Part shown: positions 1-7,660 of the stretch, piece by piece
How positions within the stretch are numbered: the first letter of the stretch is position 1
Layout of the letters: every line of letters starts with the position of its first letter
Assembly: GCA_013054445.1 (NCBI GenBank)
Contig: JAAMPI010001488.1
Coordinates: 1 to 13,831, forward strand
DNA: 13,831 nucleotides
Direction of reading: 5' to 3'
Origin: Cudoniella acicularis
Taxonomy: Eukaryota; Ascomycota; Leotiomycetes; Helotiales; Helotiaceae
Position numbers and translations under genes: made by a program
Notes under the pieces: model-generated
The model's input: the letters and a program-made list of their open reading frames with translations, nothing else
Database searches by the model: none
Told to the model about the DNA's origin: nothing

Positions 1-1
1 A

Positions 2-319
2 AACGATCTACATTTACACTCCATCCCACAACTTCCAAGCTCCTCACACATCATCGACCTACCAACATCACTATCACACATCGGCGCCCACCTTCCACTC
101 TTCCCACCGTTTCCAACTCAAAACACTGAAGGCGATCTTGAGGACTTCCCGCTCTTTACAGAGGTAAAAGAGGAAGTTGGAGATTATCTCGGCCTAGAAA
201 TGTACACCCTAAAAGCGAGAGATATAAATGACTATATCTCCCACAATGGATTTCCAGGGGATTTAGCAAACAGGAGGTGGGAGAGTGAGGAAGATGATGG
301 GTGGGCGTTCATGCGATAA
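2..319 (+). CDS. Unrecognised protein, C-terminal exon (5' truncated by window edge)
   Basis: A reading frame is open from base 2 to a TAA at 317-319, giving the last 105 residues of a protein whose start lies outside the window. The visible part begins with a Ser/His/Pro/Leu-rich, probably disordered stretch. It ends in an acidic, more structured-looking tail with the segments FPLFTEVKEEVGDYLGLE and INDYISHNGFPGDLA, then WESEEDDGWAFMR. No catalytic motif, membrane segment or signal peptide can be seen, and I do not recognise the family. An AT/TC-rich 3' region follows the stop directly. The gene points towards the Vps62-family gene, so the two are convergent with about 730 bp between their stop codons. 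It is probably real because the tail has protein-like composition and the frame is open to the window edge. Whether base 2 lies inside an exon or the frame starts at a nearby acceptor cannot be decided here. Confidence 0.6.
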   Translation, partial: NDLHLHSIPQLPSSSHIIDLPTSLSHIGAHLPLFPPFPTQNTEGDLEDFPLFTEVKEEVGDYLGLEMYTLKARDINDYISHNGFPGDLANRRWESEEDDGWAFMR

Positions 320-1052
320 CCTTCCTCTTCTTATCTCTTCTCTTCTCTTTTGAATTGGTTATTTATCCGTTTAGCATCCTGGGATTTTTCAGTCCTACTG
401 TCTCGATTTGGACTCATGGAGTCCCTTGTTGGCGCTCTTGGAGTCTAGTAGTCATAGCCATGGAGTCTTAGAATTTCCAGTTTTGGGATAAAAGTATCAG
501 GGGATAGGACTTCGGAATAGTGCAATAGCGTTGGCGTTTTATGGTTTCAATTCAAGGTTCCAAGGCATCTCAGTACAATAGTTGTTACTCTAACTTACTA
601 CAGTTCAATACATATTTTACAACTTTTTAGGTCAGTTAGTTAGTTACCTCCTCTTATTTAGATAATCAATATTCAATTATAGGCATGACAATAACCAAGA
701 CAAAGACAAAAATAACAAAAGATAATATATATATATATATATATATTCACACCTCTATATACCCAGCTTCTTATGTACTCATCCCTCATTTCACAGCATA
801 CCCAAACCCCAAGGACAGCGTAAGTATGCACAGCAGTCTCGTTCGAATAACTCTCGAATAATTCATACAAGTTTCCCATACCAATTTATACCATTTCCTT
901 TAACCGAACCAACCCAAGCCAGAAGAAGCCAACCGAACTTTGTCCGCCAGTCCAGACATAAGAGAACGCCAAACACCATCCCAAATACCGAAGATCCCCC
1001 AGGAACCCCCTATTATCCAATCTATCCCATCCATACTGCTCAGAAAAATTCC
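320..1052. other. Convergent 3' spacer with (AT)n tract
   Basis: This is the spacer between two convergent stop codons, so it should contain the 3' UTRs and poly(A) sites of both genes. It is AT-rich, with many T-rich stretches just after the left gene and an (AT)11 run at 725-746. I see no coding region; the open frames on the + strand here and further right are antisense shadows or spurious. Confidence 0.6.
725..746. repeat. (AT)11 dinucleotide microsatellite
   Basis: Eleven uninterrupted AT units lie between the two convergent genes. This is a simple length-variable repeat and gives no sign of function. Confidence 0.95.
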
Positions 1053-2117
1053 TTACACCCCAATTTTATCCCTAACAATACACAAAATCCCATTATCCGG
1101 ACACACCTTACTACGATTCAATTGCTTATCCCCAGGGCCAGTGGGACCCGCAACGAACTTCTTAAACCCGAAAAACGACCCTGGCTGTCTGGGGTCACTA
1201 TCTAGGTACTGGTCATCTCCCCATTTGCCCTTATACGCCATTGCTCCCACAGGACTGTTATTTAACCCGGTAAACTTAGTCGATGAAGGGTCAAAGGTGT
1301 AGAAGTAGGCGTTAAGCGTAGGATCCCACTTCATGCCCTTGGAGGTATAATCAACAATAAGTCCCTCGGGGAGATTTAAGTCTGGAATCGTGTGGTCGTG
1401 TTTCCCTACTATGGCGTAATTCCCATGCGAGCCTTTCGCGGAGTACGACACGGGTCGAATGCCGTTCTTCTCTACAGCAGCATAGGTGAAAGCTTCACCA
1501 TTCCCATGCTGAGAATACCACACCGCCTGCGGCTTTCCATCCTGAAAACGAACCATATTATGCTCCCAATCTCCAATATGGTCGCCGAGTTCGTGGGATA
1601 GCACCGTGTTGCCTTGGTTGTAGGCGTAGAAATACATGTAGAAGGCGTCGACGAGGCCGTTGCCGTGGTCGGTGGTTATGATGGCGCAGGAGGAAGCGTT
1701 GCTGGTTTTCCCTGTCGAATCGGGGACGACTCCGAGGAGCCAGTTGGGGGTTTTGGTGACATCTAGGTTGGAGGTCAAGAAAACGTTCAACCCATTGTTT
1801 CCAAATGTATTTAGGGTGTCGAGATTGTGGACGGAGAGGGGAGAGGGAGGATTCGGGATGGATGTAAGGTTGACGGTGGGGTGTGTATTCGCGATTTGGG
1901 CATTCATGTCGGCAGGAAAGTATGCCTCTGCGGTATCAAGGTAAACGATGGGAGCTGGAGACGATAATTAACTTCCATTTTTCAAGAACAGGGCTCTAAA
2001 CATACCATAGTCAAGAACATATTGAGGCAAACCAGTTACCTGGGTCGTAGTAGCAGCCGGTCTCGCATATGCGAGCTGGTGATAGCAGACGAGAACGAGC
2101 AGAGCAGAGTAAAACAT
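1053..2117 (-). CDS. Vps62-family (DUF946) secreted/vacuolar protein
   Basis: The model has two exons, 2117-2006 and 1954-1053, giving 337 residues. The 51-bp intron (2005-1955) has donor GTATGT and acceptor CAG. Splicing joins LPQYVLDY to APIVYLDTAEAYFPADMNAQ, which continues one conserved block. Residues 1-18 (MFYSALLVLVCYHQLAYA) look like a signal peptide. Family hallmarks are GDHIGDWEH (161-169) and YSAKGSHGNY (208-217), with an aromatic stretch FYMYFYAYNQGN between residues about 142 and 153. This pattern matches fungal proteins annotated as vacuolar protein sorting-associated protein 62. The biochemical activity of the family is, to my knowledge, not established; the yeast name comes from a vacuolar-sorting screen. 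The ATG at 2117 was chosen because it opens the signal peptide. A plausible 71-bp intron (2191-2121; donor GTTAGT, branch CTGAC, acceptor AAAG) lies just upstream. Either the leader is spliced or the protein has a 49-residue N-terminal extension from an ATG at 2335. Confidence 0.88.
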
Positions 2118-2120
2118 GAT

Positions 2121-2191
2121 CTTTGAGATGAAAGAAAGTCAGTCCGATGATGCCCTTGTGAAACTTCTACTGCTTCGAGGCCAAGACTAAC
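2121..2191 (-). other. Candidate leader intron of the Vps62-family gene
   Basis: On the minus strand AAG is followed by GTTAGT at 2191. A CTGAC branch-like motif lies about 20 nt before a pyrimidine-rich acceptor ending CTCAAAG at 2121, three bases before the chosen ATG. Removing the 71 bp also keeps an upstream frame (ATG at 2335) open into the signal peptide. The intron is therefore either in the 5' UTR or in the coding sequence. Confidence 0.45.
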
Positions 2192-2469
2192 CTTATAATA
2201 TACTGCCCGCCTCGCCTTGCGCTCTGCTGGGATAGCCGTTTCCAGCTGTGGCCCCCAAGTGCCATGCAGCAGCAATCCCTCCTCCAAATCCCCCATTGTT
2301 TTCTCCTCCATAACAGGCATCTCGAATTTCCCCATTCATCTGCCAAGCGAATCCAATGCTCAAAAAGCCTCCACAGTATTTTCGCAAGAAAATTTGGGTC
2401 CGAAGCAGGGTCCGAACCTGCGAATGAGGGGCCGTAGACGCCGTTGAGGATTTACCGGCGGTAGTGACG

Positions 2470-2487
2470 TTGATCCCGGAGGATCAA
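2470..2487. repeat. Perfect 7-bp stem-loop in the Vps62 5' flank
   Basis: TTGATCC and GGATCAA flank a CGGA tetraloop. The structure is a short perfect palindrome about 350 bp upstream of the Vps62-family start codon. It could be a protein-binding palindrome or chance; nothing else supports a function. Confidence 0.5.
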
Positions 2488-3277
2488 GAAAGAAGCGGAA
2501 TTACCTAGGTTACCGAGGGAGTAAGGTTAAAAAGAAAAGGATAAAAAAGCAATTATAGCTCTGCAAAGCATCTAAGTAAACCATGCAGAGCCCGCTCGTG
2601 CATGTAGAGGTCTCTGTGCAGCTACGAGGAAGAGGGTCACGGAGCGTGGAGAAAGATCAACGGCCCCGCAGCTGCACTTCCTCGCATCGCTTGTGAAATT
2701 CCCGAGCCAAATGACGAGGTCAAGCTTCTTAGCGCAAAGCAGGGTCTTAGCTGTACATATTACGAGCACAATGATTGGCTAGAACTCTATATCGCACATC
2801 GCAGAATGACCTCTGCTTTTGAACCTCTAGTTCTAGTTCAGAGTGAGCATGAACCGCATTGCGCGAAAAGACTAAGTAAAGTTGTAAACGTAGACCCTAT
2901 GAATGATTTCCTACAGCACTCAGGGGCTCAAAGTCTAAAATTGTTCGTAGGATCAGTGCATTGGATTTTTCCGGCAACGCTCGCCGCAGCAAAAACAATA
3001 TCTTACGAGTGGGATCTAAAACTCATCAAAGTTATTTTCACATTTGGAGGGCCTCCTAAACCCCCAAATCAGATGATAAAACTTCGCGATTTGAGTTCAA
3101 ACTATTAATAGGTTTGTTCTCAGTCTGAAGTATGAAGTACAAGTCCCAAGTCCCAACTCGCCAGATCCCCAAATCCCATAATGCGCCATTCCAAAAGAGA
3201 TATGGGTATCAAGGTATAAACAAAAGCAAACCGCCGCCCATCCTTACTCTTCCCGCCTGTGTGCAAACCTTCAATAT

Positions 3278-6094
3278 TCAGGTATATTCAGGTTCCCAAT
3301 CAGGGTGAACACGGTGCACCCTCCTTATTTCTTTCGCTCCCAACGGAATCTTGTCGAAGTTTTCAGGCAAAGGCACGCCAGAGCTGTATTTAAGTGAATA
3401 ATGTGATAAGTTTAGGGGAAGGGGTAAACTTACATCAAGAAGTCGACTTTGAGGTTACGAGCTTTATCTTTCAGGGCAACTTGACCTCGCTCAACTTCCC
3501 ACTTTCCCTTCTTCTCAAGAAAGGCCCAACTGCATCCCCATCTCTCAATGAGGGCAATGAGCGTTTGAGAGTCCCGTTCTGACCACTTTGTCCGTACTTG
3601 TGGGCGTTGCTCTTCTTCCTTTTGCGCCCGACTCGTTCTAACTCTGGCGCTTGCACTGATTTGCATGGTCGATGGTCGGGGAACGTCCTCTTCCATAGAT
3701 TCTTCCTCTTCCTCTTCAACAGCGGGCCTAGCTCTTCTGCGTCTTCGTGATGGGATGTCTTCCTCCATTATGGAAGATTCGTCTTCCTCGGCCTCAGCTC
3801 TTGCACTGGCTTGAAGGCGTGCATCTTCAGCAGCTTGCTTCTCCGCTCTCAGGCGAGCCTTCTCAGCTTCTTGGTTGTTTGTGCGTGGCCGCTTTGGATT
3901 AGGCGGTGCGTCTGCAATAAGGGACCGGGATCGAGCAGGTGGAGCCATTCTACGGGCGGGGTTTGGAGCTCTCTGATCGACCTGATAGCCTTGGTCTTCA
4001 CTTTCCTCGGTCTCTTGTCGTTCCTGGCGGGGAGGCTTGCGTTTCGATGGGCCAGCAGTTTCCTGACTCTCGGAATCCCATCGAAGTTCTTCCGCATCTG
4101 ATTGTCGGTCAAGCAACCTGCGTTTAACAGGTATTGTTTTTGGCAATGGTCGATTTTCTTTATTTTTATCGTTAATGCTGGCGTTCCAAATATCGAGGTA
4201 CTGTTGGCTGGGACGGGGTTCTTCACTTGGAATCTCACCATTATCTTCATCCACTACCGGCTGGTAGGGAGACACTTCTCGCTCGGTTTCCACAACTGTA
4301 GCTCGAGGCTCCGCAGCTGACACCCTCGATGGGCCGGGATTATTCTGGCGAGCACGATTTGAGGTTGTTGCAGTGCCTACAAGTGTTGTGGATGAAGGCC
4401 CATCAAGAGAGGAATTGCCTTTCTTTAGCTGCTTCAGACGACGTGCATTTTCTTTCGAGTAGATACTATGAGAATTAGCAAAATTTCAGTTGGATGCTGG
4501 GTAATGCTGTGACCTGCTCACCTTTGTCCAATGACTTTACGAGTGATATTGGCGGGGGGTAGCAGTTCAGGTCTCCTCTTCGTCGACACAGGAGGATCGT
4601 TGCTGACTCCAACTTGACTATCCTTGCTTTTCATGGCTTCAATCAGAGTTTTTGTAAGTCGCTTCACACCTCCTTGTTTCTCAATGCTTCGATTAATCTC
4701 CTCGAGCCTAGCTCTTGACCAGGACACAAGCTCAGCACGGAATCGTGGCCAGGGAAACTGTTCGTCTAGTTGCTCGAAATCAACAAGATCACCCTGTTCA
4801 ACAGCGGCTTCTTTTCCACGAAAGAACGAGCGTATTAGATTTACTCTTTCCTGAATCTGGTCATCTTGATCATTCGAATTTGCCGGGCCGCCTCGCAAAA
4901 GACTCTTTATCACGCGCCCATTGGCATGGCCGTCCTCGAAATATGGAGTCTCAGAATCGCCTTCGGGTAAAGGATGGTAGAAAATGTTTGCTAGAATCTG
5001 GTCCGGGTTCCATTCCTGGTCATCCATTCGATTTTGGTCATCTTTTCGGTTTTTTATAATTAGAATTGCGTATTGGGTTCGGATATCTAGGCCAAGTGCA
5101 AGTGTGTCTTCGAGCAACTCGCTGTTTCCATGCTCTGGATTGCTGTGGAATTTATTGATAAATGGTTGGGGGAAATAGGTGTCTAGTACATCGAGGAGTG
5201 GCTCCATAGACACATTTCCTTGCTGAAGAACGAGGAATCCCTTCACTACAGCTGCAAGATTGGCTGCATGGATGATGGCATCAGGCCGAAAATCCCCAAC
5301 TCCAGGATCTGGGCCAAGCAATTTGTGGAGAATGAGCGTGTTGTCGAGGTAATCCTCATCCCCAAAATGTTCACGGATCGTTTGGAATTTCTCCTCCTCG
5401 ACTCTGAGTCGTTTGGCACGCTTTGAATCAATGACATGCAACTCTCGCGCAATGTTTGATACTAATTCCTCGGAGTGGTCCTCGGGAGCAAGAAGGTTTA
5501 AAATCTTGCAGGAATGAGAGAAAAGATCTGGAAGATATTCGACCATTGTGGGATCCAGCTCTTTCAAGCGGCTTTGGGAATATGTAGAGAAGCTGGAGAA
5601 AGCTGTCGTTCCAGACATCGCGCCTGGCGATTGAGACCGTTGTCCGTTGCCCCCTCGTTCTATATCATCAATCTCCTCGTCTTGTTCGTCTTCGTCTTGT
5701 TCGTTTTCCTCTTGTCCTTCACCATCTGAAGGCTCACGACCCTCCTCCATTACCATTGAGAGGTCTAGAGGTAAGTTAGTCCAAGATCTGGGAAGCGCTC
5801 AGATGTATGCTGACCTCGATTGACTGGCGCACCACGGGCAGCTTTTTTGGTTCTCCCAGTTCTGCTTGAAGCAGCACTTGCGTTGCTTCCAACACTTTCT
5901 ACGCTTGCTTGACGTGCGCCCCTCTTCCCGGCTCGTTTTTTATCTGTAACTGCATTGCTCTGACCGACGTCGGCGCTCTGGCTGCGTGTTTGTCGTCGGA
6001 TGGGACTGTGCGATTGGCGATCAGGTGGCTGCTTTTTGAGAGTGGTAGGTTGGTCGCGAGTCGCGGAGGACCTCGCAGAGGATCTTCCTGACAT
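3278..6094 (-). CDS. Telobox Myb / TRF-like telomere-repeat-binding protein (Tbf1/Taz1 type)
   Basis: There are four exons: 6094-5815, 5764-4522, 4465-3434 and 3383-3278, giving 886 residues. Introns are 5814-5765 (50 bp, branch CTAAC), 4521-4466 (56 bp, GTGAGC, CTAAT) and 3433-3384 (50 bp, GTAAGT). All three join in phase. Residues 1-150 are basic then acidic and disordered. About 160-400 form a helical region with DPTMVEYLPDLFSHSCKILN, resembling the TRF-homology dimerisation region. About 510-795 are low-complexity and Arg/Glu-rich with a coiled-coil-like EAEKARLRAEKQAAEDARLQ segment. A telobox Myb domain occupies about 799-852, with KWSERDSQTLIALIERWG and the signature VALKDKARNLKVDFL. 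The motif LKDKARN is closer to Tbf1 than to the DKWR form of TRF1/2. Exon 4 adds ISGVPLPENFDK and a short basic tail. Known relatives bind TTAGGG-type repeats at telomeres and in gene promoters. That it acts in the nucleus on telomeric or promoter repeats is inferred from the family. Confidence 0.85.
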
Positions 6095-6240
6095 TCTGAT
6101 TTTATTATGGATTATGCGGCGATATCATTGAGTCTCAAATTCGGCGCGATGCTTTGTTGTGGCCAGGCCAGTCTAAAAAGCGCACTACGCGACATTAACT
6201 CCCAGTCGCGTGAATGAAACCAACTGGTTCAATCATTTTC

Positions 6241-6250
6241 ATCACGTGAT
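6241..6250. promoter_or_regulatory. Palindromic CACGTG E-box upstream of the telobox gene
   Basis: ATCACGTGAT is a 10-bp palindrome about 150 bp upstream of the telobox gene's start codon. Its CACGTGA core is the recognition site of bHLH factors such as Cbf1 in fungi. A related palindrome, TCACGTGA, occurs at 10203-10210. Confidence 0.4.
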
Positions 6251-6476
6251 TATCCTTTTGATAAAACACGAAATTATGGCCAGAGTGAGGTTAAATAAGC
6301 GGCTTTCTTAAGACTCAGAACGAGCGGAGATTGCAGGCTTCAAGTGGTTGGGTTCCAGCTCCGCATTACAAGTTATACTCGTCAAGCCCGGACAAATTCC
6401 AAAAATACTTCACTATTTACAAGCCAATACCGTATAGATTAACGAGGGTCGGTTTTCACGATGCCTACTACTTATA

Positions 6477-6602
6477 TATTCTACATATTCTACATATTCT
6501 ACATATTCTACATATTCTACATATTCTACATATTCTACATATTCTACATATTCTACATATTCTACATATTCTACATATTCTACATATTCTACATATTCTA
6601 CA
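6477..6602. repeat. Perfect 9-bp tandem array, (TATTCTACA)14
   Basis: Fourteen head-to-tail copies of TATTCTACA without a single substitution fill 126 bp. The run is flanked by degenerate TATATATT/TATTTTATATATT sequence, which suggests growth from an AT-rich seed. Perfect identity implies recent expansion or active length change. Because the unit is 9 bp and lacks an in-frame stop on the + strand, it creates artificial Ile-Leu-His or Phe-Tyr-Ile open frames. Confidence 0.97.
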
Positions 6603-6726
6603 TATTTTATATATTTACTACGAATATTGCTCTTATCGATATAACTAAAGAGACATTTGAAAGCTCCTATTTTAACTTTTAAACGCCGCGGACGGAATTT
6701 TAATTAGACCTCTCGTTTTATTTTAT

Positions 6727-6814
6727 TATACTACCCTCCCCCCGTTTTAGTTGTTAGTTCTATCACCAGATTTTGCTGGCCCCAACGACAACTGAACGGG
6801 GAGGGGATAGTATA
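6727..6814. repeat. 88-bp imperfect hairpin (left module pair)
   Basis: TATACTACCCTCCCC on the left pairs with GGGGAGGGGATAGTATA on the right, followed inward by GTTTTAGTTGT against ACAACTGAAC with small gaps. The arms are about 28 bp and surround a 30-bp loop. Both ends carry TATA, so the unit is symmetrical like a solo terminal-repeat pair. Confidence 0.75.
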
Positions 6815-6873
6815 GGGGGCAGTGAATGCTTCGTTTAGTGCGTACTACGTAATTCTACGCCTATCCCTAATAT

Positions 6874-7127
6874 CCCCTCCCCGGCTTAGATGTTATATTG
6901 CCGCTTTGTCGCCACTTTTACGAGACTCCTCCTCACTCCACTTATAATTCCACTAAAGCTCTCACCGCTTCCTAATTTGGCAGCTTTCAAAATCAATCTT
7001 CTTGTTCATTCGTTCGAATCGTTACCGCCAGTTATAAGAGCCTCAACCAGGCGCCTGGTGGTGAGAGAGGTGGGGTGCAATGATGGTGGCGATAAAATGG
7101 CAATATAACATCTAAGCGGGGGGTGGG
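6874..7127. repeat. Terminal inverted repeat pair, ~42-bp arms with perfect 19-bp core
   Basis: The left arm runs about 6874-6914 and the right arm about 7086-7127. The core of 6884-6902 is the exact reverse complement of 7099-7117. Inward, both arms contain TCGCCAC after three mismatches. Outward, the C-rich tract is matched by a G-rich tract, imperfectly. The 170-bp interior includes a 14-bp palindrome ACCAGGCGCCTGGT near 7046-7059. Confidence 0.8.
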
Positions 7128-7138
7128 GGGAAGGGGGG
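7118..7138 (+). other. Potential G-quadruplex tract
   Basis: Three runs of six G separated by T and AA form the right terminus of the MITE-like element. The run has enough G for an intramolecular quadruplex and would stand opposite the C-tracts of the other termini. Confidence 0.45.
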
Positions 7139-7144
7139 CTAGTA

Positions 7145-7660
7145 CATCTGTGAATAATTTAGTACTTTCACCCTCCGAACTAGGTATAGCACGAACCGAC
7201 TCTCATCAATCTATACGGCAGATGCATTGTCACAAACATGACCACGAATCTATTTCCTTAGAACCCCTCTTTGTATTCCCATCATTCTCTCACATGTTTC
7301 TCTGTCTATTACAAAGACCACAGTCGTAGGGTCAAACATTCATTTCTGAACTTCTTCCTCGTTGCCTCCCTGCCGTTGCACCCCTACTCCCCATGTGGTC
7401 TTTTCTCTCCCGCGTACTAAATCAACACACAATAATCGCCATCTGAAACCCGAATAGAAAGACCAGGCCACTACTCCATACCATCCATACCCAAGCCCCC
7501 GCCCATTTGCAGAGAAGGAAGCATTCATACAAGACGATAGAAAACGTGACTTTTTGTTCGTAGTCTAGGTACGAATGATTGATATGCGTGCGGAATTGGC
7601 GCGTATGCTATTATTACAGTGTATTTGTGCAAAAAAAGATGTGATAAAGTATTTTGGCGA
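7145..7660. other. 3' flank of the GDT1-like gene
   Basis: The spacer runs from the right edge of the MITE-like element to the stop codon of the minus-strand GDT1-like gene, so it should include that gene's 3' UTR. A 62-codon minus-strand frame with an ATG at 7528 exists, but it lacks homology or features that would mark it as a gene. I see no RNA gene or repeat. Confidence 0.5.

Larger units (their letters stand above)
2118..3277. other. Spacer between two minus-strand genes; holds an unexplained + frame
   Basis: The left part is the 5' leader and promoter of the Vps62-family gene. The right part is the 3' flank of the telobox gene. The + strand is open without stops from 2608 to 3105 (TAA at 3106-3108), about 166 codons. 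Its first in-frame ATG is at 2806, and no convincing start, donor or family match was found. Two small hairpins sit at 2405-2421 and 2470-2487. Otherwise I see nothing definite. Confidence 0.5.
6095..6726. other. Promoter-side spacer of the telobox gene
   Basis: This holds the promoter of the minus-strand telobox gene (E-box palindrome at 6241) and, further right, the 9-bp tandem array at 6477-6602. The + strand frame running through the array is open only because the repeat unit is a multiple of three. No gene is supported here. Confidence 0.6.
6727..7144. mobile_element. MITE-like inverted-repeat element (nested, non-autonomous)
   Basis: Four related C-rich modules occur in the order +,-,+,- at 6727-6756, 6786-6814, 6871-6897 and 7104-7144. 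Each has the form C-tract, G, then a TTAGNTGTTA-like end. The inner right pair forms an inverted repeat with a perfect 19-bp core (6884-6902 against 7099-7117, GCTTAGATGTTATATTGCC) that continues imperfectly to about 42 bp. The left pair forms an 88-bp hairpin (6727-6814). The outer ends read TACTA (6729-6733) and TAGTA (7140-7144), compatible with TA-target insertion of a Tc1/mariner-type relative. There is no transposase, and the internal 150-200 bp shows no coding signal. I read this as a small non-autonomous DNA element, possibly one MITE inserted beside or within a related one. The family name and exact borders are unknown. Confidence 0.6.

Noticed and set aside
2400..2490. A complete tRNA gene on the minus strand
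   Set aside because: A T-arm-like hairpin is present, but no pairing acceptor stem, D-arm or 7-nt anticodon loop could be found.
3849..4250. 133-codon minus-strand frame
   Set aside because: It is an alternative frame of exon 3 of the telobox gene, whose own frame is supported by splice phase and the Myb domain.
6331..6648. 105-codon + frame with repeated Ile-Leu-His
   Set aside because: It stays open only because the 9-bp tandem array lacks stops; there is no other coding evidence.
6860..6900. Telomeric repeat or interstitial telomere tract (CCCTAA)
   Set aside because: Only isolated CCCTAA-like hexamers occur here and elsewhere (3411, 8380, 12550). No tandem TTAGGG array is present in the window.
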